A stretch of 45,900 nucleotides of DNA, from the NCBI GenBank assembly GCA_934591635.1, contig CAKTPI010000012.1:1-45900 (forward strand), written 5' to 3'. Source of the DNA: an uncultured Oscillospiraceae bacterium. GTDB lineage: Bacteria; Bacillota; Clostridia; Oscillospirales; Oscillospiraceae. A program made the translations under genes and the position numbers. Position 1 is the first letter of the stretch. Each line of letters begins with the position of its first letter. Under the pieces are notes generated by a model. It searched no databases, was not told the DNA's origin, and worked only from the letters and a program-made list of their open reading frames with translations. Shown here piece by piece: positions 7,495-15,955 of the stretch.

Positions 7495-8448
7495 TCAGCG
7501 CAGCCTGGGAGTGGGCACTGCCTGGAGGATACGCTCCAGCACCTGCTCCGCCGTAACCCCCTGAGTCTGGGCCCTGGGGGTAAGCAGCAGCCGGTGGGCG
7601 ATGCACTGGCTGAATACCTCGCTCACATCCCCGGGGATCACATAGTCCCGCCCCCGCAGCTGGGCAATTGCCTTGGACATGGCCGCCACCGCCAGCGTCG
7701 CCCGTGGACTGGCCCCCCGGGCAATCTCCGCATCATTGCGAGTCGCCCCGATCAGCCGGACGATATAGCCAACCACCGTATCGCTGATAAAGGTTCTCTC
7801 CACAGTATCCTGCAAAGCGATCAGCTGCTCCCGGGACAAGATGGGCATCAGAGCTTGCAGCGGATTCCCCTCCTGCCGGTTCAGCACCATGGTCACCTCA
7901 TCCCCTGGCTCCGGATATCCCAGGCTCAGGCGAATCAGGAACCGATCCATCTGGCTGTCCGGCAGCAGCTGGGTTCCCGCCGCCCCCACCGGGTTCTGGG
8001 TGGCAATGACAATGAAGGGCTTGGGAATGGGATGGCTCACGCCATCCACAGTGACCTGCCCTTCCTCCATCGCCTCCAGCAGGGCGGACTGGGTGCGGGA
8101 GGTTGCCCGGTTCAGCTCGTCCGCCAAAAACAGATTGGTCAGCACCGCGCCGGGCTGATAGCGCAGGCCGCCGCTTTGCGGATCTGGCACACTGTAGCCT
8201 GTAATGTCTGACGGGAGCACATCCGGGGTAAACTGGATGCGGCTGTAGCGCAAGTCCAGAGCCTTGGAGAAGGCCAGCGCCATGGTGGTCTTGCCCACCC
8301 CGGGAATATCCTCCAGCAAAATATGACCCTTCGCCAAAATAGCAGCCAACACCCACACCAGCACCTCATCCTTGCCCACAACAGCCCGGCGCACCTGGTC
8401 TAGGATCTGCTGCACCAGAATCGTCACTTCATTTTCCTTGGTATGCAT
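7495..8448 (-). CDS. MoxR-family AAA+ ATPase
   Basis: 317 residues. Walker A is GVGKTTMA (in LLEDIPGVGKTTMA), Walker B is LFLADELNRA, and the sensor region ATQNPVGAAGTQ follows, typical of the MoxR clade. It probably remodels or activates the products of the two following genes. ATG 8448 was chosen because AGGAG lies 7 nt upstream; the open frame extends 41 codons further without an SD and across the promoter. It is the first gene of the operon. Confidence 0.9.
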   Translation of the reverse strand: MHTKENEVTILVQQILDQVRRAVVGKDEVLVWVLAAILAKGHILLEDIPGVGKTTMALAFSKALDLRYSRIQFTPDVLPSDITGYSVPDPQSGGLRYQPGAVLTNLFLADELNRATSRTQSALLEAMEEGQVTVDGVSHPIPKPFIVIATQNPVGAAGTQLLPDSQMDRFLIRLSLGYPEPGDEVTMVLNRQEGNPLQALMPILSREQLIALQDTVERTFISDTVVGYIVRLIGATRNDAEIARGASPRATLAVAAMSKAIAQLRGRDYVIPGDVSEVFSQCIAHRLLLTPRAQTQGVTAEQVLERILQAVPTPRLR

Positions 8449-8485
8449 CGGTATGCTCCTTCCGAAAATTTCTCGCGTAAAGCTC

Positions 8486-8514
8486 ATTATACCCGCTCCC
8501 TGTGAAAAAAACAA
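8486..8514 (-). promoter_or_regulatory. Sigma-A promoter of the MoxR operon
   Basis: On the minus strand TTGTTT, a 17-nt spacer and a perfect TATAAT, about 40 bp before the MoxR start. It is divergent from the parB-like gene. Confidence 0.75.
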
Positions 8515-8554
8515 GTCGAGGCAATGACGCAGTTGTAAAAGTCCCGGCGGGAAA

Positions 8555-8578
8555 GAATTGTGCCCCGGCACACAATTC
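8555..8578. promoter_or_regulatory. Inverted repeat in the MoxR/ParB divergent region
   Basis: GAATTGTG and CACAATTC are perfect 8-bp arms separated by 8 bp (CCCCGGCA). The site lies 25-50 bp upstream of a TATACT -10 (8604-8609) for the ParB-like gene, where a repressor or activator would bind. A second short inverted repeat, TCCCG-G-CGGGA, lies at 8542-8552. The regulator is unknown. Confidence 0.5.
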
Positions 8579-8638
8579 GTGGTATTTTCCGCCGGGGGGT
8601 GCTTATACTGGGCTTATCACCAATGAGGAGGCCGGATG

Positions 8639-9439
8639 ATGCAGTGTCAGAAGCTGAAAACCTATATGGAAACCGGGCGGGTGATTTTCCTTCCGCCCAA
8701 GGGCATTCGCGCGAACCCCGCCCAACCAAGGCAGGTATTTGACGAGGGCGGGCTTTCAGAGCTGGCCGCGTCCATCCGCCAGCACGGCATTCTGCAGCCC
8801 CTGTCTGTGCGCCGGGTGGGAACAGGCTATGAGCTGGTAGCCGGAGAACGGCGGCTGCGGGCAGCCCTGCAGGCCGGGCTCACAGAGGTACCCTGCATTG
8901 TGATGCAGATGGACGACCAGGAATCCAGTCTGGCCGCCCTGGTGGAAAACCTGCAGCGGCAGGATCTGGACTTTATTGAAGAAGCCCGGGGCATCAGCCG
9001 TCTGCTGGAGCTGGGCAGCATGAATCAGGAGCAGGCCGCCCGGCTGCTGGGCAAAAGCCAGAGCGCCGTTGCCAACAAGCTGCGGCTGCTGCGCCATGAA
9101 CCCGCCGTGCTGGACGCCCTGCGCCGGGAAAAGCTCACCGAGCGCCACGGCCGGGCTCTGCTGAAGCTCAAGGGGGAGCAGGAAAAAATCAATGCCATCA
9201 CCCAAATCAGCCGTCAGAACATGAGCGTTGCCCAAACGGAGAAGTACATTCAATCCCTGCTCCGCGGGAAGGCCGCGCAGCCGCCCCGGGCAAATGTGGG
9301 AGCGTTTCTCAACAGCCTGACCCAGTCCCTTTCCCGGATGCAGTCCTGCGGTATTCCCGCCGTATCCGAACGGAGAGAGACGGACAGCCAAATCGTACTG
9401 ACCATTACCATTCCAAAGGATAAGATGCCCCAGGATTAG
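8639..9439 (+). CDS. ParB/Spo0J/Noc-family DNA-binding protein
   Basis: About 266 residues. The N-terminal ParB/Srx CTPase domain shows NPAQPRQVFDEGGLSELAAS, HGILQPLSVR and the GERRLRA box; a helix-turn-helix follows (NQEQAARLLGKSQSAVANKLRLL), then LTERHGRALL and a C-terminal dimerisation region. Members of the family bind parS or related sites and load on DNA as CTP-gated clamps. No parA partner is adjacent and no canonical parS was noticed, so this is more likely a Noc-like or orphan paralogue than the chromosomal partition ParB. Two ATGs in a row (8636, 8639) follow AGGAGG; 8639 has the better 7-nt spacing. Confidence 0.85.
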   Translation: MQCQKLKTYMETGRVIFLPPKGIRANPAQPRQVFDEGGLSELAASIRQHGILQPLSVRRVGTGYELVAGERRLRAALQAGLTEVPCIVMQMDDQESSLAALVENLQRQDLDFIEEARGISRLLELGSMNQEQAARLLGKSQSAVANKLRLLRHEPAVLDALRREKLTERHGRALLKLKGEQEKINAITQISRQNMSVAQTEKYIQSLLRGKAAQPPRANVGAFLNSLTQSLSRMQSCGIPAVSERRETDSQIVLTITIPKDKMPQD

Positions 9440-9449
9440 GCCGCTGCCC

Positions 9450-9478
9450 TTGACTTTTTCTTCCAAAAAGTGCATAAT
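9450..9478 (+). promoter_or_regulatory. Sigma-A promoter of the LRR protein gene
   Basis: TTGACT, 17-nt spacer, CATAAT, starting 11 bp after the parB-like stop and 35 bp before the next ATG. Confidence 0.7.
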
Positions 9479-9513
9479 AGGCAATACGAATGCACACTGA
9501 AAAGGAGAAACCC

Positions 9514-11079
9514 ATGAAAAAGAAAGGCATGGTTGGAACAATTCTGGCTGCCGTTTTGGTGATCGCCCTTGCCGTCATATTGGTGGTAAGCTATATTGTT
9601 CTGAAAAACTATGTGGTGACCGGTGGGCAGCTTTTTGCCCGGAATCAGGCGCAGCTGGATCTGCGTGACCGGGCCATCACTGTGGAGGAATATAATACGC
9701 TGGGCTGGAAGATGCCGGAAACCGAGATTCTGTGGAGCGTCCCCCTGTCCAGCGGTTACTTTGACAGCAGCTCCACTGAGCTGACCGTCACCCGGATGCT
9801 CTCTTATGATGTGGAGATGCTGGCCTACTTCCCCAACCTGCAAACAGTGGATGCCCAGCAGTGCACAGACTATGATGCCCTGGCGGAGGCATGGAAGCAA
9901 TACCCGAAGATCACGTTTCTCTACACCGTGCCCATTGCCGGAACAGATTACGGCCCGGAAACCAAAACCATCACCCTGACCTCCCTCACCCAGGCAGACA
10001 TCCAGCTGATGGAAAAGCTGCCTCAGCTGGAAACGGTGGAGGCCACCGGCTGTCGGGAATTTGACCTGCTGCGCCAGCTGGAGCAGCAGCACCCCCAATG
10101 GCAAGTGCATTACCTGACCTCCATCGCCGGCACGAAGATTGACCCCAGCGCCACGGACTTCTCCGCCACCGGTGCCTCTTATGAAGAGCTGACTGTGGGT
10201 CTGGCCGCCATGCCCTATCTGCAAGAGCTAACCCTTCATTCTCCCGAGGCAGACGGCACGCAGCTCACCGCCCTGCGGCAGGAGTACCCGGGCGTGGATA
10301 TCCACTGGGATGTAGAGGTATTCGGCACCACCTTCACTGACGATGCCACGGAGGTTGATATCTCCGCCGGGCCCATTGAGAGCATTGAACAGGCCAAGCA
10401 GATTGCAGGGTTCTTCCCCAAGCTGGAAAAGCTCATTGTAGACAGCGGCGATATTGAGAACGAGGATATGTCCGCCTACCGGGAAGAGGTGCGCAGTCAA
10501 TACAAGCTTGTGTGGACGGTGTACTTCACCGACAAATGCAAGGCCCGCACCGACGACACCAAATTCATGCCCATCGACCAGGGGGAATATTATTTCCAGG
10601 ACAAGGACGCCTACAATCTGCGCTACTGCGAGGACATGGTGTGCATTGACATCGGCCACTCCACCGTGGAAAATGTGGATTTTCTGGCCTTTATGCCGCA
10701 TCTGAAATACCTGATTCTGGCCTGGACCCAGGTGAAGGATATTTCCGCCATCCGCGACTGCAAGGAACTCATTTATCTGGAATTGGATCACGGCATCATT
10801 CATGATTTTGAGCCTCTCACCGGCTGCACTGCCCTGGAAGATCTGAACATCAACGCCTTCCGCTGGCGCAGCAGCATTGAGCCGCTGACAAAGATGACCT
10901 GGCTGAAAAACCTGTGGTGCGTTGGCATGGGCTACTCCAAGCAGCAGGAGCTGGTTGCCGCCCTGCCCGACACCCGCGTGGTCACCTCTGATGTCAGCAA
11001 CCACAGCGGCAACGGCTGGCGCAATCTGCAAAACTACTATGACATGCGGGATTACCTCGGCAAGCCCTATATGTACTGA
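9514..11079 (+). CDS. Membrane-anchored extracytoplasmic leucine-rich-repeat protein
   Basis: 521 residues. MKKKGMVGTILAAVLVIALA begins a single membrane anchor (about residues 7-31); the rest should face outside. Residues about 130-350 consist of four long repeats of 63-72 residues that begin YPKITFLYTV, HPQWQVHYLT, YPGVDIHWDV and YKLVWTVYFT, each followed by a G[ST] turn, a beta strand and a helix ending in a P-x-L-E/Q-x-L strand. Residues about 390-490 are more classical LRRs (FMPHLKYLILAWTQV, KELIYLELDHGII, ALEDLNINAF). It probably binds another protein or glycan; function unknown. ATG 9514 has AAGGAG 6 nt upstream. It is a single-gene unit with its own promoter and terminator. Confidence 0.75.
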   Translation: MKKKGMVGTILAAVLVIALAVILVVSYIVLKNYVVTGGQLFARNQAQLDLRDRAITVEEYNTLGWKMPETEILWSVPLSSGYFDSSSTELTVTRMLSYDVEMLAYFPNLQTVDAQQCTDYDALAEAWKQYPKITFLYTVPIAGTDYGPETKTITLTSLTQADIQLMEKLPQLETVEATGCREFDLLRQLEQQHPQWQVHYLTSIAGTKIDPSATDFSATGASYEELTVGLAAMPYLQELTLHSPEADGTQLTALRQEYPGVDIHWDVEVFGTTFTDDATEVDISAGPIESIEQAKQIAGFFPKLEKLIVDSGDIENEDMSAYREEVRSQYKLVWTVYFTDKCKARTDDTKFMPIDQGEYYFQDKDAYNLRYCEDMVCIDIGHSTVENVDFLAFMPHLKYLILAWTQVKDISAIRDCKELIYLELDHGIIHDFEPLTGCTALEDLNINAFRWRSSIEPLTKMTWLKNLWCVGMGYSKQQELVAALPDTRVVTSDVSNHSGNGWRNLQNYYDMRDYLGKPYMY

Positions 11080-11085
11080 TTTCCC

Positions 11086-11119
11086 GGCCTGGGTGCAGCG
11101 CTGCACCCAGGCCTTCTTA
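11086..11119 (+). terminator. Terminator after the LRR gene
   Basis: GGCCTGGGTGCAGC followed directly by its exact reverse complement, then TTCTTAT. The stem is a perfect 28-bp palindrome, so the hairpin loop must open within it. Confidence 0.7.
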
Positions 11120-11226
11120 TATCGGCCGTGCCGTAAATGACCATCATTTGAGGTTCAAAATTTTATTCAGTCCTTTTTAAGCTTTGCCAGTTATGATATA
11201 AGCAGATAAAAAAGGGAGGCAACCGT

Positions 11227-11904
11227 ATGAATGTGTTGATTGTGGAGGATGAGCATTCCCTGGCAGATGCATTGGAACACATTGTAAAACACGCCGGATT
11301 TTCCGCCGATGCGGTGTACACCGGGCAGGACGGGCTGGACTATGCACTGGGCGCATCCTACGATGTAATCGTGCTGGATGTAATGCTGCCGGATATGGAC
11401 GGCTTTCAGATTGTCAGTACCCTGCGAGCCCGGGGAAATCACACCCCGGTGCTGATGCTCACCGCCCGCACGGCGATCGCAGACAAGGTAACCGGCCTGA
11501 ACGCAGGTGCGGATGACTACATGACCAAGCCCTTTGACAATGCCGAGCTGCTGGCACGGCTGAACGCCCTCTGCCGCCGGACCGGCGAGGTGGTGATGAA
11601 CGAGCTGCACTACGGGGATGTGACCCTGGATTTAAACTCCGCCGAGCTGCGCTCCGGTTCCGATTCCGTGCAGCTGAGCAAAAAAGAGCTGGAGCTGGCA
11701 CGGCTCTTCCTGAGTCACCCACAGCACACGCTGTCGGTGGATGCGATTCTCTCCGCCGTCTGGGGGACAGATACAGAGGTGACGGACAATAACGTGATGG
11801 CCTATGTATCCTTTCTGCGGAAGAAGCTGAAATACCTTGGCTCCAAGGTGACCATCCGGAACATCCAGCAAATCGGCTACCGTCTGGAGGGAAGCAACCC
11901 ATGA
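11227..11904 (+). CDS. OmpR/PhoB-family response regulator
   Basis: 225 residues: a receiver domain with the acidic pocket near the start (VEDEH), the phospho-acceptor Asp in VIVLDVMLPDMDG and the conserved Lys in MTKPFDNAELLARL, then a winged-helix DNA-binding domain (LSKKELELARLFL, VMAYVSFLRKKL, IQQIGYRLE). GGGAGG lies 8 nt before the ATG. Its last four bases (ATGA) contain the start of the histidine kinase. Signal and target genes are unknown; the LRR gene upstream and dapH downstream are possible targets by position only. Confidence 0.93.
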   Translation: MNVLIVEDEHSLADALEHIVKHAGFSADAVYTGQDGLDYALGASYDVIVLDVMLPDMDGFQIVSTLRARGNHTPVLMLTARTAIADKVTGLNAGADDYMTKPFDNAELLARLNALCRRTGEVVMNELHYGDVTLDLNSAELRSGSDSVQLSKKELELARLFLSHPQHTLSVDAILSAVWGTDTEVTDNNVMAYVSFLRKKLKYLGSKVTIRNIQQIGYRLEGSNP

Positions 11905-13187
11905 ACGCTTACCGCAGGCATTTTATCCGGCTGAACATGCTTCTGGTGGGTGCGGTGCTGCTGATTGTCCTGCTGCTGGTGGGCGTTTACGTGGCCCGCA
12001 GTGAATACAACAACATGCGCCAGACCATGCTGGAGACCCTGGAACCCTTCCGGGAGGGAAACGGTTCCTTCTCCTATACCCCCGGCGCACAGCCGGACGC
12101 GGCTCCACCCAGTCCGAACGGGGATGCCGGCGCTCCTCAGCCGCCCCAGGAGCCGGAGGCCGCACCGGGCGAGGATGCCTCCTTCAGCCGGTGCATTACC
12201 GTATTTTTCTCCAACGGAACGGGCACCATCATTTCCGGGACGGACGGCATGGATGCGGAAACAGTACTGGCCGCAGCCGCTGAGGGGATGGCCGCTGCAG
12301 ACTCCTTCGGCTATCTCAGCAAGTATGACTTTTACTATCTGGCCGCGGGGAAGGAGAGTTCCCCCAAGCTTTCCCTCTACCCTGCCGCCTTTTTGCGCAG
12401 CGCCATTACCGAGGTGGTGGCGTACCTCCTCGGTGCGTTTCTGCTGACCATGCTGGCATGCTACGTCATCAGCCGTTACATTTCCAAAATTGCCGTGCGC
12501 CCCGTGGAATTGGCAATGAACCGGGAAAAGCAGTTTGTTGCCGATATCTCCCATGACCTGAAGACCCCCCTGGCTGTAATGCAGGCCTGTCAGCACATCA
12601 TGACGGAAAACCCGGAGCAGACCGTTGCCTCGGTTTCCCCCTGGCTGGAAAAAAGCGGTGCCGCCATGCAGAATATGAAGGCGCTGATCGATGATATGCT
12701 CACCCTGAGCGCCATGGATTCTGCCCAGCGCCTGCCAAAAAAAGAGGCGGTCAATCTCAGCAGCGTGGTCACAAAGGCCGTCCTGCAAATGGACGTAATG
12801 GCCTATGACCGGGGCATCACCCTGGACAGCGCTGTACAGGAAAACGTCACCGTCACAGCGGATGCAGATGCCCTGCTGCGGGTAGCCTCCGGTCTGATTG
12901 AAAACGCGCTGAAATATGAGCCCCAGGGTGGGCACATTGCCGTCACGCTGGAGGGCCGCGGCCGGAAAGCGACCCTGACGGTGCACAATTTTGGTGCCGC
13001 CATCGCGCCGGAGGATCTGCCCCACATTTTTGAGCGATTCTATCGGGGGGACAAGGCCCGCACCGCCCAGCAGGGCCACGGTCTTGGGCTTGCCATTATC
13101 AAGCGGACAGTGGAGCTGATGGGCGGAAAGATTGAAGTCTCCAGCACTCCCGAAGCCGGCACCGTCTTTGCTGTCCTTTTCGGTTAA
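11901..13187 (+). CDS. Sensor histidine kinase
   Basis: 428 residues. Membrane helices at about 11-33 ([20 protein letters not shown]) and 172-200 enclose an extracytoplasmic sensor region with a Pro/Ala-rich stretch around residues 60-90. The H-box [16 protein letters not shown] carries the phosphorylated His near residue 218, followed by N-box NALKYE and G-box [18 protein letters not shown]. The start overlaps the response regulator by 4 nt, and the two form one two-component system. The ligand cannot be told from sequence. Confidence 0.93.
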   Translation: MNAYRRHFIRLNMLLVGAVLLIVLLLVGVYVARSEYNNMRQTMLETLEPFREGNGSFSYTPGAQPDAAPPSPNGDAGAPQPPQEPEAAPGEDASFSRCITVFFSNGTGTIISGTDGMDAETVLAAAAEGMAAADSFGYLSKYDFYYLAAGKESSPKLSLYPAAFLRSAITEVVAYLLGAFLLTMLACYVISRYISKIAVRPVELAMNREKQFVADISHDLKTPLAVMQACQHIMTENPEQTVASVSPWLEKSGAAMQNMKALIDDMLTLSAMDSAQRLPKKEAVNLSSVVTKAVLQMDVMAYDRGITLDSAVQENVTVTADADALLRVASGLIENALKYEPQGGHIAVTLEGRGRKATLTVHNFGAAIAPEDLPHIFERFYRGDKARTAQQGHGLGLAIIKRTVELMGGKIEVSSTPEAGTVFAVLFG

Positions 13188-13195
13188 GCTTCCCC

Positions 13196-13224
13196 TTGCG
13201 TTTTCGGAAAAATGGTGGTACCAT
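13196..13224 (+). promoter_or_regulatory. Probable promoter of dapH
   Basis: TTGCGT, 17-nt spacer, TACCAT, in the 67-bp gap between the kinase stop and the dapH start. The -10 is imperfect. Confidence 0.45.
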
Positions 13225-13254
13225 ATTCCCAGTATAAAAGAAAGAGGCTGTTTC

Positions 13255-13947
13255 ATGAACGCACAGGAAATCATTGAATATATTCGCACTGCCCCCAAAA
13301 AGACACCGGTAAAGGTGTATGTCTGGGAAGAGGCACCGGTGGAATTCCCCGGCTGCCAGGTATTCCCCGCTGCACCGGGGCACAAGATCGTCTTCGGCGA
13401 CTGGGCGGATGTGGCTCCAATTCTGGAGCAGAACACCTTCCGCCATGTGGAGATTGAAAACAATTGCCGCAATTCCGCCATCCCCATGCTGGATCTCAAA
13501 GACATCCCCGCCCGGATTGAGCCGGGCGCCATCATCCGGGAACAGGTGGAGATTGGTAAAAATGCTGTAATCATGATGGGCGCCATTCTGAACATCGGCG
13601 CTGTTGTGGGCGACGGCACCATGATCGATATGGGGGCCGTGTTGGGCGGCCGGGCCACCGTCGGCAAGAATTGCCATGTGGGCGCCGGTGCGGTGCTGGC
13701 CGGTGTGGTTGAACCTGCCTCCGCCACCCCTGTGATCGTGGAGGATAACGTGCTGATTGGGGCCAACGCAGTGGTGATTGAAGGCTGCCGGATCGGCCAT
13801 GACGCGGTAGTAGCCGCCGGTGCGGTTGTCATCAGCGATGTGGAGCCGGGCACGGTGGTGGCCGGCTGCCCTGCAAAGGTCATCAAGCGCAAGGATGACA
13901 AGACCTCCTCCAAAACCGCTCTGGTGGATGCCTTGCGGGCGCTGTAA
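13255..13947 (+). CDS. dapH: Tetrahydrodipicolinate N-acetyltransferase
   Basis: 230 residues. It acetylates 2,3,4,5-tetrahydrodipicolinate with acetyl-CoA in the acetylase branch of diaminopimelate/lysine synthesis. An N-terminal alpha/beta domain ([20 protein letters not shown]) is followed by a left-handed beta-helix of hexapeptide repeats ([49 protein letters not shown]) and the closing AGCPAKVIK. Length matches the family. ATG 13255 follows AAAGAGG; the longer open frame would run into the histidine kinase gene and was rejected. No other dap gene is adjacent. Confidence 0.93.
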   Translation: MNAQEIIEYIRTAPKKTPVKVYVWEEAPVEFPGCQVFPAAPGHKIVFGDWADVAPILEQNTFRHVEIENNCRNSAIPMLDLKDIPARIEPGAIIREQVEIGKNAVIMMGAILNIGAVVGDGTMIDMGAVLGGRATVGKNCHVGAGAVLAGVVEPASATPVIVEDNVLIGANAVVIEGCRIGHDAVVAAGAVVISDVEPGTVVAGCPAKVIKRKDDKTSSKTALVDALRAL

Positions 13948-13956
13948 TACGACAGG

Positions 13957-13990
13957 AAAATCCCCGGCTCGAAGGAGTCGGGGATTTTTG
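13957..13990 (+). terminator. Terminator after dapH
   Basis: AAAATCCCCG and CGGGGATTTT form a 10-bp stem around a 12-nt loop, ending in a T run. Confidence 0.85.
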
Positions 13991-14067
13991 CACATTTTGG
14001 AGCCTGCGGAATAACATGGAATGAGCATCAAAGCTCAGAAAATTCTAAAAACACGGAGGTACTTCTT

Positions 14068-14217
14068 ATGTGCGGTAACAATGGATGCTTCGGCGGCAAC
14101 ATCTGGTGGATTATCATCCTGCTTCTCATCTTCGGCTGCGGCTGCGGCAACAATGGCATCTGCGGCAATGGCTGCGGCAACGATAACAACTGCGGTTGTG
14201 GCTGCGGCTGCAACTAA
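14068..14217 (+). CDS. Cys/Gly-rich small membrane peptide, 49 residues
   Basis: Encodes MCGNNGCFGG, a hydrophobic helix NIWWIIILLLIF, and a tail in which Cys, Gly and Asn alternate and which ends CGCGCGCN; ten residues are Cys. ACGGAGGT lies 8-9 nt before the ATG and a strong terminator follows the stop, so it is an independent small gene. Short peptides with a WWIIILLLIF helix and Gly/Cys-rich ends recur in Clostridia, some annotated as YjcZ-like sporulation proteins; that link is from memory. The Cys-rich face could bind metal or form disulfides, which is inference. Confidence 0.7.
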   Translation: MCGNNGCFGGNIWWIIILLLIFGCGCGNNGICGNGCGNDNNCGCGCGCN

Positions 14218-14234
14218 CGCCTAGCATTTTCTCT

Positions 14235-14262
14235 GCTGGCCCCATCCGGGGCCAGCTTTTTT
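14235..14262 (+). terminator. Terminator after the Cys/Gly-rich peptide gene
   Basis: GCTGGCCCC and GGGGCCAGC enclose ATCC and are followed by TTTTTT. Confidence 0.9.
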
Positions 14263-14271
14263 AATGCCGCA

Positions 14272-14334
14272 CGGTGGACTGTTACCGATCCGGCGAGTGC
14301 CCTAACCCACCCGGTTCGCTACACACGTCCACCG
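14272..14334. other. Possible structured RNA or repeat element, identity unknown
   Basis: CGGTGGAC (14272-14279) pairs perfectly with GTCCACCG (14327-14334). Inside it GATCCGG and CCGGTTC form a second stem with one mismatch, leaving a 14-nt apical loop. It lies between the peptide terminator and the 3' end of the esterase gene, so it may be the end of the esterase transcript, a small RNA or a short intergenic repeat. Confidence 0.35.
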
Positions 14335-14368
14335 CAGGAGAGGCAATCATCCTCCTCTGCCAGTTGCA

Positions 14369-15922
14369 TCAATGCTGAATCTGCTGTTCTTCCTCGGCTT
14401 CCTGGCCGAAGGCGGGGGTGATGGCAGCATGGAGCGCGATAAGCGCATGGTCGTGGTTATGCGCCAGGCGGCAGGTCTTGTCAAAGAGCATACAGGCTTC
14501 ATCTCCCGGCTGACAGGCAGGCCAATTGGGAAGGTTCGCGGCATTGGGATTCCCGGTGCGGGCAAAGTTCAGCCAGGCGTCGCTGAGCTGCTGCTCCAGT
14601 CGGTCTGAAGTTTTTCCATCGTTGCACACCGGCACCAGGGCGGTGTTGTGGAACACGAAGGGAATTTCACTGCAATGCCAGGCAATATGCCCCCCATCAT
14701 AGGGGAAGTTATAAGAGAACAGGTAGGAATAGGTGGCGCTTTCCAGGCACCGGGCCTTCTTTTCGATGAATTCCATTGTAGGCGCACGGAACAGCGAATC
14801 CACAAACAGGGCATCGCTCCCCTCCTTTTCCGGGTAGGCGGCGGCGAACAGTGCCTGGATTTCTCCGGCATGTGCTCCGTAGCGCTTTTCCATCAGGGCC
14901 GCAACCTTTCGAGAATCTTTTTTCACCGACCGGGGCAGTGCGGGCATAAAGCTGAATTCACCCAAAACAGTGCCGATCAGCACGGGTATGGTCTTGGCAT
15001 GCTCCCGGAAGCCCACCTTCAGCGGGTCACCGGCGAAATAGGCATTGGGCTTGGGATTGCCTCCTACATAGTGCCCCTGGGCCTCCAGGGCAGGACAAAC
15101 CTTCAGGTAAGCCTGCGCCAGCAGCGGATAGGGCACCGTCTCCAGCTGCTTCACCTTTTTCAGGTGCAGCTCCTCCAGAAGTGCGGTAACAATGGCAGTG
15201 CCGTCCTCTCCGGTGTCCTCCATAAAGTGGGCAATCACACCGCTCTGCACGATGCCCTTGTGGAACAGGCCATCCGCCGCCGGTGTCTGCATCAGCGTCC
15301 ACACCTTCATACCGCCGCCGGACTGGCCAAACAGCGTCACATTCTCCGGGTCACCGCCAAAGGCGGCAATGTTTTCCCGGATCCATTGGAGGGCAGCGAT
15401 CATATCATCCGTTCCCGCGTTGGCAGAATTGGCATATTCTTCTCCAAAGGGGGACAGATCCAGGTAGCCCAGCACATTCAGCCGGTGGTTCAGGGAAACC
15501 ACCACCACATCGCCGTAGCGGCTCAGGCTTTCCCCGTCATAGGCCACCTGCTCAATGGAGGAACCGGCAAAGAAGCCGCCGCCATGGAGCCAGACCATCA
15601 CCGGTTTTTGGGCACTTTTATCCACCGACTGCGTCCAGATATTTAAGTACTGGCAGTTTTCGTCCATGGGCCAATAGCGGTGAGGAATCATCACCTCGTT
15701 GCTGGGTTCGTCCTGCCGGAGCAGCGGGCACACGTAGCCATAGGCCAGCGCATTCCTCACACCCTTCCAGGGCCTCACCGGCTGGGGCGCATGAAAGCGC
15801 CGGGCCGTTGCGTATTGGACGCCGTGGAAGGTATAGGTTCCATCCACCACAAAGCCCCGGAGTTTTCCCTGCTTCGTCTGCACAATGGGACCGGTTTCAT
15901 CACACTGAAATTGTTTTGACAT
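14369..15922 (-). CDS. Type B carboxylesterase/lipase
   Basis: 517 residues of the alpha/beta-hydrolase carboxylesterase family (para-nitrobenzyl esterase type). The oxyanion loop is VWLHGGGFFAG and the nucleophile Ser lies in FGQSGGGMKV after FGGDPENVT; the charge relay Glu and His (HIAWHCSEIPFVFHN) follow near residue 420. There is no signal peptide, so the enzyme should be cytoplasmic and act on small esters, perhaps acylated plant or sugar esters. AAAGGAG precedes the ATG by 8 nt. It follows the sodium symporter gene by 33 bp on the same strand and probably shares its transcript. Confidence 0.9.
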   Translation of the reverse strand: MSKQFQCDETGPIVQTKQGKLRGFVVDGTYTFHGVQYATARRFHAPQPVRPWKGVRNALAYGYVCPLLRQDEPSNEVMIPHRYWPMDENCQYLNIWTQSVDKSAQKPVMVWLHGGGFFAGSSIEQVAYDGESLSRYGDVVVVSLNHRLNVLGYLDLSPFGEEYANSANAGTDDMIAALQWIRENIAAFGGDPENVTLFGQSGGGMKVWTLMQTPAADGLFHKGIVQSGVIAHFMEDTGEDGTAIVTALLEELHLKKVKQLETVPYPLLAQAYLKVCPALEAQGHYVGGNPKPNAYFAGDPLKVGFREHAKTIPVLIGTVLGEFSFMPALPRSVKKDSRKVAALMEKRYGAHAGEIQALFAAAYPEKEGSDALFVDSLFRAPTMEFIEKKARCLESATYSYLFSYNFPYDGGHIAWHCSEIPFVFHNTALVPVCNDGKTSDRLEQQLSDAWLNFARTGNPNAANLPNWPACQPGDEACMLFDKTCRLAHNHDHALIALHAAITPAFGQEAEEEQQIQH

Positions 15923-15955
15923 AACGCTTCTCCTTTCAGTCCCCGCTCCCGGGGT

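Noticed and set aside
8500..9480. A canonical parS site near the ParB-like gene
   Set aside because: No TGTTNCACGTGNAACA-like sequence was found; only short palindromes of other sequence.
11877..13913. A 678-codon open frame on the minus strand across the kinase and dapH genes
   Set aside because: It is antisense to a two-component kinase and dapH, both with complete family motifs, and shows low-complexity Pro/Thr/Ser composition. It is a shadow of GC-rich codons.
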